Part shown: positions 1 to 8,580 of the stretch, one piece after another
Position numbering within the stretch: the stretch's first letter is position 1
How the letters are laid out: each line of letters starts with the position of its first letter
Assembly: GCA_934320645.1 (NCBI GenBank)
Contig: CAKRFP010000013.1
Location: 1-63,092, forward strand
Direction: 5' to 3'
Origin: an uncultured Bariatricus sp.
GTDB taxonomy: Bacteria > Bacillota > Clostridia > Lachnospirales > Lachnospiraceae
Length of the DNA: 63,092 bases
Position numbers and translations under genes: made by a program
The notes under the pieces: model-generated
Told to the model about the DNA's origin: nothing
The model's database searches: none
What the model saw: only the letters and a program-made list of their open reading frames with translations

Positions 1-180
1 ATGCCCATTGATAAGGTACTATATTACAATAAGATAGATATGGGGATATTCCTTTTTATACTTGAAAGCTGTCTTGAGCATGAGGGGTATACTTACAATA
101 GAATATTGTTTGTAGATACGGCGGATGATAGTGTTGTGCAGACACTCATTGCAAAATATACTTATGCAATTTGCTGTTAA
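1..180 (+). CDS. Hypothetical protein, probably C-terminal fragment cut by the window edge
   Basis: An open frame runs from the first base to a TAA ending at 180 (59 residues if the ATG at base 1 is counted). No ribosome binding site can be assessed because the window starts here, so this is probably the end of a longer gene. The residues are a mixed soluble pattern (for example FVDTADDSV) with two cysteines just before the stop. I do not recognise the family. The following 135 bases hold only a very short ATG frame (17 codons) and may contain remnants of a decayed gene. Confidence 0.35.
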   Translation: MPIDKVLYYNKIDMGIFLFILESCLEHEGYTYNRILFVDTADDSVVQTLIAKYTYAICC

Positions 181-315
181 ACCAATATATCATCATGGAA
201 CGAATAATATGGAAAAGATACATGGACAGATGAATCGGGAGTGGAATGGAACAAAGCTGTAAAATAGTAGAAGAGAAAAGGCAGTTTATTAATACAGAAC
301 GGGGTGGTAATAATC

Positions 316-699
316 ATGAAAATTGAACATGTTGCACTTTATGTAAAAGATTTGGAAAATGCGAAAAAATTCTTTATGAAATATTTGGGAGCAAAATCAA
401 ATGATGGATATCATAATCAGAAAACAGGCTTTTGTTCTTATTTTCTCACATTTGAGGATGGTGCACGTATTGAAATCATGAATATACCGGAAATGGCTGA
501 TTTACCGAAGAAACTAGCTCGTACTGGATATTCACATATAGCTTTTAGCGTGGGAAGCATAGAAAAAGTGGATGAATTGACAGCGGAATTAAAAGCTGAT
601 GGTTATGAGGTTATCAGTGGACCACGGACTACAGGTGATGGATATTACGAAAGCTGTATTGTTGCGGTTGAGGATAATCAAATTGAGATTACAGTATAA
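316..699 (+). CDS. VOC family protein (glyoxalase/bleomycin-resistance fold)
   Basis: This is a single-domain vicinal oxygen chelate protein of about 127 residues. It opens with the typical MKIEHVALYVKDLENAKKFF pattern. It contains a mid-protein segment GYSHIAFSVGS with a metal-ligand-type histidine and ends in a strand with a conserved-position glutamate (NQIEITV). Such proteins bind a divalent metal and act as isomerases, lyases or drug-binding proteins; the substrate here cannot be read. I chose the ATG at 316 over an upstream in-frame GTG at 304, because GGGGTGG at 301-307 sits at proper spacing before 316. It is followed after 33 bases by a TfoX-like gene, probably in the same transcript. 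Confidence 0.85.
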   Translation: MKIEHVALYVKDLENAKKFFMKYLGAKSNDGYHNQKTGFCSYFLTFEDGARIEIMNIPEMADLPKKLARTGYSHIAFSVGSIEKVDELTAELKADGYEVISGPRTTGDGYYESCIVAVEDNQIEITV

Positions 700-732
700 T
701 GGAAAAATGCAGGTATTTGAAAGGACAAAAAC

Positions 733-1062
733 ATGGCTTCTAGCAAAGAATATTTACAATTTATATTAGAGCAGTTATCTGATTTAGAAGAAATTAGTTA
801 TCGTGCAATGATGGGAGAATATATCATATATTATCGGGGCAGAATTGCCGGAGGCATATATGATGACAGGTTACTTGTGAAACCGACAAAATCTGCAGTT
901 TCTTATATGGCAACTGCGATTTATGAATTACCGTATGAAGGGGCAAAAGAGATGCTGTTAGTAGAAGATGTTGACAGTAAAGAATATTTGGCTGGACTTT
1001 TTAAAGCAATGTATGACGAATTGCCGGTTCATAAATCAAACAATAAAATAATGAAATTTTGA
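733..1062 (+). CDS. TfoX/Sxy family N-terminal domain protein
   Basis: A 109-residue protein matching the TfoX N-terminal domain. It begins MASSKEYLQFILEQLS, continues with the family's YRAMMGEYIIYYRGRIAGGI segment and DDRLLVKPT, and ends with a YEGAKEML region. In Gammaproteobacteria full-length TfoX (Sxy) activates competence genes. Stand-alone N-terminal domains are common in Firmicutes, where their role is unknown, so no competence function should be assumed. It lies 33 bases after the VOC gene and is followed directly by a rho-independent terminator, so the two likely form a short unit. Confidence 0.8.
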   Translation: MASSKEYLQFILEQLSDLEEISYRAMMGEYIIYYRGRIAGGIYDDRLLVKPTKSAVSYMATAIYELPYEGAKEMLLVEDVDSKEYLAGLFKAMYDELPVHKSNNKIMKF

Positions 1063-1067
1063 TAAGG

Positions 1068-1100
1068 CATTCACCCGGAATGGGTGAGTGTTTTGTTTTT
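1068..1100 (+). terminator. Rho-independent terminator after the TfoX-like gene
   Basis: A 9-bp stem (CATTCACCC pairing with GGGTGAGTG, one G-T pair) with a 5-base loop is followed by TTTTGTTTTT. It begins six bases after the stop codon. Confidence 0.85.
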
Positions 1101-1239
1101 AAGTATTCAAATAACTGGAAAAAATTTTTTTCATCAAGAACGACTTACCATTGGTGGCAGGCACAACAGATTTCTTGGAGAAAATTAAGTTTTACAAATA
1201 AGGTCGCTTACAAGTGTAAAGAAAACAGAAACTTAAATA

Positions 1240-1268
1240 TTCACAAAGAGAAAAGGCTATGGTATAAT
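1240..1268 (+). promoter_or_regulatory. Sigma-A type promoter for ychF
   Basis: TTCACA at 1240-1245 and a perfect TATAAT at 1263-1268 are separated by 17 bases, 64 bases ahead of the ychF start. The rest of the 1101-1332 gap shows no gene; the frame covering 1059-1280 has no coding character. Confidence 0.7.
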
Positions 1269-1332
1269 ACAGAGTACTGAATTTAGATAATTATACTGAA
1301 AATCAAAGGATTTATAGGAGGAAATAGAGAAA

Positions 1333-2433
1333 ATGAAACTTGGTATCGTAGGATTACCTAATGTAGGAAAAAGTACTTTATTTAATTCACTGACAAAAGC
1401 AGGAGCAGAATCAGCCAACTACCCATTCTGTACCATTGATCCAAATGTGGGTGTTGTTACTGTACCGGATGAACGTCTGGATGTGCTTGGTGAGATGTAT
1501 CACACCAAAAAGATCATCCCGGCAGCGATTGAGTTTGTAGATATCGCAGGTCTTGTAAAAGGTGCATCCAAAGGAGAAGGTCTTGGAAACCAGTTTCTCG
1601 CAAATATCCGTGAGGTTGATGCAATTGTTCATGTAGTACGTTGTTTCGAGGACAGCAATATTGTCCATGTAGACGGAAATATCGATCCGCTGCGTGACAT
1701 TGAGACGATCAACCTGGAGCTGATCTTTTCAGATCTTGAGATCCTGGAAAGAAGAATTTCCAAAGCAGTCAGAGCAGCAAGAAATGACAAGACGATCGCA
1801 AAAGAGCTGGCACTGATGGAAAGAATTAAAGCACATCTGGAAGATGGAAAGATGGCAAAGAGCTTTGATGATATCAATGACGAAGATGAACAGCAGTGGC
1901 TGGAAAGCTACAATCTTCTGACCTACAAGCCGGTTATTTTTGCTGCAAATGTGGCAGAAGATGATCTTGCAGATGATGGTGCGAGTAATGCAGGAGTACA
2001 GGCGGTTCGTGAGTATGCAAAAAAAGAGGACTGCGAAGTATTCGTTGTATGTGCGGAAATTGAGCAGGAGATCGCGGAACTTGATGATGATGAAAAGAGC
2101 ATGTTCCTGGAAGAACTGGGACTTAAGGAATCTGGTCTTGAAAAGCTGATCAAGGCAAGCTACAGCCTTCTCGGACTGATCAGTTACCTGACAGCAGGAG
2201 AACCGGAAGTCCGTGCATGGACGATCAAAAAAGGAACGAAAGCACCACAGGCAGCAGGAAAGATCCATTCTGATTTTGAAAGAGGATTCATCCGCGCTGA
2301 AATCGTATCCTATGATGACTTGATGGCATGTGGCACTTATAACGCTGCAAAAGAAAAAGGTCTGGTGAGACTGGAAGGTAAGGAGTATGTTGTACAGGAC
2401 GGAGATATTATCCTGTTCAGATTCAACGTATAA
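1333..2433 (+). CDS. ychF: Redox-regulated ATPase/GTPase YchF (Obg family)
   Basis: A 366-residue protein of normal length for YchF. The P-loop GLPNVGKST is at residues 6-14. The switch region DIAGLVKGASKGEGLGNQ follows around residues 68-85. The nucleotide-specificity motif is the altered type (FAANVAED) that gives YchF proteins ATP rather than GTP preference. The C-terminal TGS domain includes HSDFERGFIRAEIVSY and ends in DIILFRFNV. YchF binds ribosomes and is linked to stress control of translation. A GGAGG site at 1317-1321 precedes the ATG. It is transcribed alone, with a promoter upstream and a terminator after it. Confidence 0.97.
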   Translation: MKLGIVGLPNVGKSTLFNSLTKAGAESANYPFCTIDPNVGVVTVPDERLDVLGEMYHTKKIIPAAIEFVDIAGLVKGASKGEGLGNQFLANIREVDAIVHVVRCFEDSNIVHVDGNIDPLRDIETINLELIFSDLEILERRISKAVRAARNDKTIAKELALMERIKAHLEDGKMAKSFDDINDEDEQQWLESYNLLTYKPVIFAANVAEDDLADDGASNAGVQAVREYAKKEDCEVFVVCAEIEQEIAELDDDEKSMFLEELGLKESGLEKLIKASYSLLGLISYLTAGEPEVRAWTIKKGTKAPQAAGKIHSDFERGFIRAEIVSYDDLMACGTYNAAKEKGLVRLEGKEYVVQDGDIILFRFNV

Positions 2434-2466
2434 TATTTGTTAAAAAAGTAATTGATAATGTATGGT

Positions 2467-2494
2467 GAGAGGCGGACAGATGTCCGTCTCTTTT
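2467..2494 (+). terminator. Rho-independent terminator after ychF
   Basis: The stem GAGAGGCGGAC pairs with GTCCGTCTC around a short loop and is followed by TTTT. Confidence 0.8.
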
Positions 2495-2594
2495 GCAACA
2501 CAAGATAGTCAAAACTTACTGCAGTTTGCATAAAACAACCTTCTAAAATACAGGGTTTGTACGTCAAAAGGAACAATCAGAACATTAAAATGAC

Positions 2595-2623
2595 TGGACT
2601 TTTCATATATGAACAGCTATAAT
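2595..2623 (+). promoter_or_regulatory. Promoter for nifJ
   Basis: TGGACT at 2595-2600 and a perfect TATAAT at 2618-2623 are spaced 17 bases apart. They lie 75 bases ahead of the nifJ ATG, which has the site AAGGAGG at 2682-2688. The -35 is imperfect. Confidence 0.55.
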
Positions 2624-2697
2624 AATATCGAACGAAAGTGTAGAAAAATTTTAACACAAGTAAAAGTTTTGACACAATCTAAGGAGGAACAAAGAAA

Positions 2698-5600
2698 ATG
2701 GCAAGATCAATGAAGACCATGGATGGTAACCATGCAGCTGCTCATGCTTCTTATGCTTATACAGAAGTTGCTGCTATTTACCCGATCACACCTTCATCTG
2801 TAATGGCTGAAGCCACAGACGAATGGGCAACACAAGGAAGAAAGAATATTTTTGGTCAGACTGTTCAGGTAACAGAAATGCAGTCTGAAGCAGGTGCAGC
2901 AGGTACTGTACACGGCTCACTGTCAGCAGGTGCGCTTACTACTACTTACACAGCTTCCCAGGGCTTACTTCTTATGATTCCTAACTTATATAAAATTGCT
3001 GGTGAACAGCTTCCGGGTGTATTCAACGTATCTGCCCGTGCAGTAGCTTCACACGCTCTTAATATTTTTGGTGATCATTCAGATGTTTACGCCTGTCGTC
3101 AGACTGGATGCGCAATGCTCTGTGAATCCAGCGTACAGGAAGTTATGGACCTGACACCGGTTGCACACTGTGCAGCACTGAAAGGTAAAATTCCATTCAT
3201 TAACTTCTTCGATGGTTTCCGTACATCACATGAAATCCAGAAGATCGAAACATGGGATTACGAAGATCTGGAAGATCTCGTAGATAAGGATGCAATCAAG
3301 GAATTCCGTGCACATGCACTGAACCCGAACCATCCATGTGAAAGAGGATCAGCTCAGAACCCGGATACATTCTTCCAGGCTCGTGAAGCATGTAACCCAT
3401 ACTACGATGCTATGCCGGCAATCGTACAGGAATACATGGACAAAGTTAACGCTAAGATCGGAACAAACTACAAACTGTTCAACTACCATGGTGCAGAAGA
3501 CGCTGAAAGCGTAATCATCGCTATGGGATCTGTTTGTGACACAATCGATGAAACAATCGATTACTTACTTGCTCAGGGCAAGAAGGTTGGTGTTGTTAAA
3601 GTTCGTCTTTACAGACCATTCTGCGCACAGGCACTTGTAGATGCAATTCCGGATTCCGTTAAGTACATTAACGTTCTTGACAGAACAAAAGAACCAGGAT
3701 CTCTTGGAGAACCTCTGTACCTTGATGTTGTTGCAGCTCTTAAAGGAACAAAATTCGATGCTGTTAAGATCAACTCAGGACGTTACGGACTTGGTTCAAA
3801 AGATACAACACCGGCTCAGGTTGTTGCTGTATTCGAGAACGAAGCAAAAGCTAAATTCACAATCGGTATCGTTGATGATGTAACAGGACTTTCTCTTGAA
3901 GTTGGTGCTCCACTGGTTACAACACCAGAAGGAACAATTAACTGTAAGTTCTGGGGACTTGGAGCTGACGGAACAGTCGGAGCTAACAAGAACTCTATCA
4001 AGATCATCGGTGATAATACAGATATGTATGCACAGGCTTACTTTGATTATGATTCAAAGAAATCCGGTGGTGTTACAATGTCTCACCTCCGTTTCGGTAA
4101 GAAACCAATCAAATCTACTTACCTGATTCATAAAGCAAACTTTGTTGCATGCCACAACCCGTCATACATCAACAAATACAACATGGTTCAGGAACTTGTA
4201 GATGGTGGTACATTCCTTCTGAACTGCCCATGGACAGCAGAAGAACTGGACAAACATCTTCCAGGACAGGTAAAAGCATTCATCGCTAACCATGACATCA
4301 AATTCTACACAATCGATGGTATCAAGATCGGTAAAGAAATCGGACTTGGCGGACGTATCAATACAGTTCTTCAGTCTGCATTCTTCAAACTGGCTAACAT
4401 CATTCCGGAAGAAGAAGCTATTGACCTTATGAAGAAAGCTGCAAAAGCTACATACGGTAAGAAAGGTGATAAGATCGTACAGATGAACTACGATGCGATC
4501 GATGCCGGAGCTAAGCAGGTTAATGCTATCGAAGTACCGGAAAGCTGGAAGAACTGCGAAGACGAAGGTCTGTTCACACCGGAAGTTAAGGGTGGAAGAG
4601 AAGATGCAGTAGCATTCGTTAAGAACATCCAGTCTAAAGTTAATGCTCAGGAAGGTAATACACTGCCTGTATCTGCATTCAAAGATTATGTAGATGGATC
4701 TACTCCGTCAGGAACAGCTGCTTACGAAAAACGTGGTATCGCAGTAGATATCCCGATCTGGCAGTCAGAAACATGTATCCAGTGTAACCGTTGTGCATAT
4801 GTCTGCCCACATGCTGCAATCCGTCCGGTAGCTCTTACAGAAGAAGAACTTGCAAAAGCACCAGAAGGACTGAAAGCAATCGATATGATCGGTATGCCAG
4901 GAATGAAATTCACAATGACTGTATCAGCTTATGACTGTACAGGATGTGGTTCTTGTGCTAACGTATGCCCAGGTAAGAAGGGTGAAAAAGCTCTTGTTAT
5001 GGGTAACATGGAAGAAAACGCTGGAGAACAGGTATACTTCGACTTTGGTACAGAAATCGAAGTAAAACCAGAAGTTGTTGCTAAATTCAAAGAAAATACA
5101 GTAAAAGGATCTCAGTTCAAACAGCCACTGCTTGAGTTCTCAGGAGCTTGTGCTGGATGTGGAGAGACTCCATACGCTAAACTTATCACACAGTTATTCG
5201 GTGACAGAATGTACATCGCTAACGCAACAGGATGTTCATCTATCTGGGGTAACTCATCACCGTCTACACCTTACACAGTAAACTCTAAGGGACAGGGACC
5301 GGCTTGGTCTAACTCACTGTTCGAAGATGCTGCTGAGTTTGGTTACGGTATGTTACTTGCTCAGAAAGCAATCAGAGAAGGTCTGAAAGCTAAAGTTGAA
5401 GAAGTTGCTGCATCAGATAAAGCCAGCGAAGAAGCAAAAGCTGCTTGCAACGAATGGCTTGAAACATACGGATGTGGAGCTACTAACGGAACAGCTACAG
5501 ACAAACTTGTTGCTGCATTAGAAGGATGCGACTGCCCGACATGCAAAGATATCGTTGAAAAGAAAGACTTCCTTGCTAAGAAATCTCAGTGGATCTTCGG

Positions 5601-6237
5601 TGGTGACGGATGGGCTTACGATATCGGATTCGGTGGTGTTGACCACGTACTTGCAAGTGGAAAAGACATCAACGTAATGGTATTCGATACAGAAGTTTAC
5701 TCTAACACAGGTGGACAGTCTTCTAAGTCTACTAAGACTGGTGCTATCGCTCAGTTCGCAGCAGGCGGAAAAGAAACTAAGAAGAAAGACCTTGCTTCTA
5801 TCGCAATGAGCTACGGTTACGTATACGTTGCACAGATCGCTATGGGTGCTGACTTCAACCAGACTGTAAAAGCTATCGCAGAAGCTGAAGCATATCCGGG
5901 ACCATCCCTGATCATCGCTTACGCTCCATGTATCAACCATGGTATCAAGAAAGGTATGAGCAAAGCTCAGACAGAAGAACAGCTTGCAGTTGAATGTGGA
6001 TACTGGAACAACTTCCGTTTCAATCCAGAAGCAGAAGGATCTAAGTTCACTCTTGACAGCAAAGCACCAGACCTTGCTGGATACGAAGAATTCCTTAACG
6101 GAGAAGTTCGTTACAACGCTCTTGCAAGATTCAATCCTGAAAAGGCTAAAGTTCTGTTTGCTAAGAACGAAGAAGAAGCAAAAGCTAGATATGCATATCT
6201 GCAGAAACTCGTTACACTGTACGGTTCTGAAGAATAA
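2698..6237 (+). CDS. nifJ: Pyruvate:ferredoxin (flavodoxin) oxidoreductase
   Basis: This single-chain enzyme oxidises pyruvate with CoA to acetyl-CoA and CO2, passing electrons to ferredoxin or flavodoxin. It is the central pyruvate step of anaerobes. At 1179 residues it has the full fused length. The N-terminal domain starts with MDGNHAAAHASYAYTEVAAIYPITPSS. An inserted ferredoxin domain carries two [4Fe-4S] motifs (CIQCNRCAYVCP and CTGCGSCANVCP). The C-terminal thiamine diphosphate domain has GDGWAYDIGFGG, SNTGGQSSKST and further cluster cysteines such as CAGCGETP. Codon use is visibly more biased than in most neighbours (many GCT, GTT and AAC codons), as in ppdK, fitting very high expression. 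It is monocistronic. Confidence 0.98.
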   Translation: MARSMKTMDGNHAAAHASYAYTEVAAIYPITPSSVMAEATDEWATQGRKNIFGQTVQVTEMQSEAGAAGTVHGSLSAGALTTTYTASQGLLLMIPNLYKIAGEQLPGVFNVSARAVASHALNIFGDHSDVYACRQTGCAMLCESSVQEVMDLTPVAHCAALKGKIPFINFFDGFRTSHEIQKIETWDYEDLEDLVDKDAIKEFRAHALNPNHPCERGSAQNPDTFFQAREACNPYYDAMPAIVQEYMDKVNAKIGTNYKLFNYHGAEDAESVIIAMGSVCDTIDETIDYLLAQGKKVGVVKVRLYRPFCAQALVDAIPDSVKYINVLDRTKEPGSLGEPLYLDVVAALKGTKFDAVKINSGRYGLGSKDTTPAQVVAVFENEAKAKFTIGIVDDVTGLSLEVGAPLVTTPEGTINCKFWGLGADGTVGANKNSIKIIGDNTDMYAQAYFDYDSKKSGGVTMSHLRFGKKPIKSTYLIHKANFVACHNPSYINKYNMVQELVDGGTFLLNCPWTAEELDKHLPGQVKAFIANHDIKFYTIDGIKIGKEIGLGGRINTVLQSAFFKLANIIPEEEAIDLMKKAAKATYGKKGDKIVQMNYDAIDAGAKQVNAIEVPESWKNCEDEGLFTPEVKGGREDAVAFVKNIQSKVNAQEGNTLPVSAFKDYVDGSTPSGTAAYEKRGIAVDIPIWQSETCIQCNRCAYVCPHAAIRPVALTEEELAKAPEGLKAIDMIGMPGMKFTMTVSAYDCTGCGSCANVCPGKKGEKALVMGNMEENAGEQVYFDFGTEIEVKPEVVAKFKENTVKGSQFKQPLLEFSGACAGCGETPYAKLITQLFGDRMYIANATGCSSIWGNSSPSTPYTVNSKGQGPAWSNSLFEDAAEFGYGMLLAQKAIREGLKAKVEEVAASDKASEEAKAACNEWLETYGCGATNGTATDKLVAALEGCDCPTCKDIVEKKDFLAKKSQWIFGGDGWAYDIGFGGVDHVLASGKDINVMVFDTEVYSNTGGQSSKSTKTGAIAQFAAGGKETKKKDLASIAMSYGYVYVAQIAMGADFNQTVKAIAEAEAYPGPSLIIAYAPCINHGIKKGMSKAQTEEQLAVECGYWNNFRFNPEAEGSKFTLDSKAPDLAGYEEFLNGEVRYNALARFNPEKAKVLFAKNEEEAKARYAYLQKLVTLYGSEE

Positions 6238-6252
6238 GATTGACTTTAATGA

Positions 6253-6286
6253 GGAGTCAGAGACGAAAGTCTCTGGCTCCTTTTGG
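6253..6286 (+). terminator. Strong rho-independent terminator after nifJ
   Basis: A 12-bp stem (GGAGTCAGAGAC with GTCTCTGGCTCC, one G-T pair) is capped by a GAAA tetraloop and followed by TTTT. Confidence 0.9.
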
Positions 6287-6363
6287 GGTTGCACATTCAA
6301 AAGTCTGGGAGTGGTATGTGGTGGAAAGGGACTGGCAATTTATGTATAAATAGCAATTATCTC

Positions 6364-6392
6364 TTGCAAAAATAAGAACTTTATAGTATGGT
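6364..6392 (+). promoter_or_regulatory. Possible promoter for the lysine-riboswitch transcript
   Basis: TTGCAA at 6364-6369 and TATGGT at 6387-6392 are 17 bases apart, about 30 bases before the aptamer. The -10 is weak, and overlapping alternatives such as TATAGT at 6382 exist. Confidence 0.4.
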
Positions 6393-6421
6393 TGATAAAG
6401 AAAATGATGAATATTCAGCTT

Positions 6422-6577
6422 GATAGAGGCGCGGGATTTATCAGTACCGTCTGAGTGATATGGCAGGGAAGCCATCAGATGGGAAAGGAGAAACCGCCGA
6501 AGGGACCGGAATCCCAAAACCGGTTTCTGGGACGATGCAGAAGATGCAGCGTACTGTCACACATGTGGAGCGCTATC
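6422..6577 (+). promoter_or_regulatory. Lysine riboswitch (L box) aptamer
   Basis: The region carries the L-box core in order: GAGGCGCGG, AGTA, GGGAAAGGAGAAACCGCCGAAG, ACTGTCAC, and a closing GGAGCGC. The P1 helix forms between GATAG at 6422-6426 and CTATC at 6573-6577. A terminator follows at 6601. The established mode is that lysine binding favours termination, lowering expression of the downstream transporter when lysine is plentiful. Confidence 0.95.
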
Positions 6578-6600
6578 GGAAGAACATTTAAGGAAGACTA

Positions 6601-6656
6601 AAAATGCCATGAATGCGTTTTGCCGGTGCAAGCGTTATTCATGGCATTTTCTGTTT
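6601..6656 (+). terminator. Riboswitch-controlled intrinsic terminator
   Basis: A long hairpin forms with arms AAAATGCCATGAATGCG and a near-complementary CGTTATTCATGGCATTTT, ending in a T-rich tract. It lies 24 bases after the lysine aptamer, in the expression platform. It overlaps in-frame ATG 6609, which argues against that being the gene's start. Confidence 0.88.
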
Positions 6657-6689
6657 ATATTTTTATTTAAGAAACAGGAGGTCTTTAAA

Positions 6690-8306
6690 TTGAGAGGAAA
6701 AATGAGAAAGTTAAGCAGTCTGCTCGCAGCTGTAATGATCTGCGTAATGGCAAGTCCCCTTGTCACTTTTGCAGCAGACGCAGAGGAGTATGTACCGAAG
6801 ATGTACGCCAGCATCTGGTCGCTGGTTCCACCGGTGGTTGCGATCGCACTGGCACTGATCACAAAAGAAGTGTATAGTTCATTATTTGTAGGAATTTTAG
6901 TAGGTGGAATGTTCTATTCCGGATTTTCCTTTGAAGGAACCATCACCCATATTTTTCAGGAAGGGATCGTAGCTGTTCTTTCTGACAGCTATAATGTGGG
7001 AATCCTGATCTTCCTGGTTATCTTAGGAACCATGGTCTGCCTGATGAATAAGGCAGGAGGATCTGCCGCATTCGGTGAATGGGCAAGTTCCCATATCAAG
7101 AGCCGTGTCGGTGCACAGCTTGCAACAATCATTCTTGGTGTGCTGATCTTTATCGATGACTATTTTAACTGTCTGACAGTCGGAAGTGTGATGCGTCCGG
7201 TAACGGATGCGCAGAATGTTTCCAGAGCAAAGCTTGCGTATCTGATCGACGCGACAGCAGCTCCGGTATGTATCATTGCACCGATTTCATCCTGGGCAGC
7301 AGCCGTTACCGGTTTCGTAGAAGGTGAAGATGGATTCTCGATATTTATCCGTGCAATTCCATATAACTTCTATGCAATCCTTACCATTCTGATGATGGTC
7401 GCAATGGTTGTGATGAAGGTTGAGTATGGTCCGATGAAGGTTCATGAAGATAATGCGAAAAAAGGTGATATTTACACCACACCGGACAGACCGTATGCAA
7501 ATGCGGAGGAAGAGACAGTAGATAATTGTAAAGGAAAAGTAATGGATCTTCTGATCCCGATCATTTCACTGATCATCTGCTGTGTGATCGGAATGATCTA
7601 CACCGGTGGGTTCTTTGACGGAGTTGGTTTTGTAGAAGCTTTTTCAGGAAGTGATGCTTCCCAGGGACTGGTGTACGGAAGCTTCTTTGCTTTTGTGATC
7701 ACAATCGTGCTGTATCTGGTAAGACGTGTGCTGAAATTCGATGAGTGTATGGCATGTCTCCCGGATGGATTTAAGGCGATGGTTCCGGCAATTCTGATCC
7801 TTGTCTTTGCATGGACGCTGAAATCTATGACAGACAGTCTTGGAGCGGCAGAATATGTGGCAGGTATCGTAGCCGGAAGTGCGGAAGGTATGGTAAATCT
7901 TCTTCCGGCAATCATCTTCCTTGTGGGGTGCTTCCTTGCATTTGCAACCGGTACAAGCTGGGGAACATTCGGAATCCTGATCCCGATCGTGGTACATGCA
8001 TTTGAAGGAAAGAATGAGACGATGATGATCATTGCCATCTCCGCATGTATGGCCGGAGCAGTTTGTGGTGACCACTGTTCACCGATTTCGGATACAACGA
8101 TCATGGCATCTGCCGGTGCACAGTGCAATCATATTAATCATGTCAATACACAGCTCCCATATGCGGCAGGCTGCGCGGTGATCTCGTTTATCACTTATAT
8201 TATTGCCGGATTTGTACAGAGTGCATGGATCGCACTTCCGGCAGGAATCATCATGATGCTTGTCTTTGTGACATTCATGAAATTTTCACAGAAGAAAGAA
8301 GCATAA
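6690..8306 (+). CDS. NhaC-family transporter under lysine control, probable lysine transporter
   Basis: A polytopic membrane protein of about 538 residues. Family features include GTSWGTFGILIPI, GDHCSPISDTTIMAS and IDDYFNCLTVG. The TTG at 6690 is the likely start because AGGAGG at 6676-6681 lies 8 bases before it; the in-frame ATG at 6702 would be 20 bases away, and the ATG at 6609 is inside the terminator. The N-terminus (residues 1-30, ending LVTFAADAEE) reads as a cleavable signal peptide ahead of the first transport helices. NhaC proteins are annotated as Na+/H+ antiporters, but members behind L boxes have been proposed as lysine transporters; the riboswitch here favours that reading. Confidence 0.88.
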   Translation: MRGKMRKLSSLLAAVMICVMASPLVTFAADAEEYVPKMYASIWSLVPPVVAIALALITKEVYSSLFVGILVGGMFYSGFSFEGTITHIFQEGIVAVLSDSYNVGILIFLVILGTMVCLMNKAGGSAAFGEWASSHIKSRVGAQLATIILGVLIFIDDYFNCLTVGSVMRPVTDAQNVSRAKLAYLIDATAAPVCIIAPISSWAAAVTGFVEGEDGFSIFIRAIPYNFYAILTILMMVAMVVMKVEYGPMKVHEDNAKKGDIYTTPDRPYANAEEETVDNCKGKVMDLLIPIISLIICCVIGMIYTGGFFDGVGFVEAFSGSDASQGLVYGSFFAFVITIVLYLVRRVLKFDECMACLPDGFKAMVPAILILVFAWTLKSMTDSLGAAEYVAGIVAGSAEGMVNLLPAIIFLVGCFLAFATGTSWGTFGILIPIVVHAFEGKNETMMIIAISACMAGAVCGDHCSPISDTTIMASAGAQCNHINHVNTQLPYAAGCAVISFITYIIAGFVQSAWIALPAGIIMMLVFVTFMKFSQKKEA

Positions 8307-8352
8307 CAGAGAAAATGAGGAATGGCTTTCGTAGCTGTTCCTTATTTTATTT

Positions 8353-8450
8353 ACGCGAGCAACGAGTCAAAGTCCGTGCTTGCACGAGACCTTGGCGACT
8401 GCCGCGATAACTTGAGAAACTCGCGGAGAGTGTTTCTCATAGTTGACGGA
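8353..8450 (+). other. Structured intergenic element with competing hairpins
   Basis: The gap after the NhaC gene (8307-8580) holds several short inverted repeats. GTGC-TT-GCAC lies near 8375-8384. CCGCGA (8402) pairs with TCGCGG (ends 8426), and GAGAAAC (8414) pairs with GTTTCTC (ends 8438). The last two helices overlap and exclude each other. No T-run follows. It could be a dispersed intergenic repeat or a 3' structure of the upstream transcript. Confidence 0.35.
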
Positions 8451-8509
8451 AAAGTCATAAAGAACTGGGGAAGTATATCGGATTATGGAAAACATTTCCC
8501 ACCAAGACC

Positions 8510-8538
8510 TTGTATCAAATCAAAGAAATGTGTACAAT
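8510..8538 (+). promoter_or_regulatory. Promoter for the M16 peptidase-era operon
   Basis: TTGTAT at 8510-8515 and TACAAT at 8533-8538 are 17 bases apart, 42 bases before the chosen start at 8581. Confidence 0.5.
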
Positions 8539-8580
8539 GTTATTTATGAGACTAACTACAGAACTTGGAGGAAATCATAT

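Noticed and set aside
1059..1280. 73-residue frame after the TfoX-like gene
   Set aside because: It starts inside the previous gene, runs across a clear terminator and has no family features.
5518..6300. Antisense 260-residue open frame in nifJ
   Set aside because: It is the complement of a strongly codon-biased gene, has no binding site and has cysteine/serine-rich shadow composition.
6609..6689. Upstream ATG start for the NhaC gene
   Set aside because: It lies within the riboswitch terminator stem and has no binding site; TTG 6690 has AGGAGG at ideal spacing.
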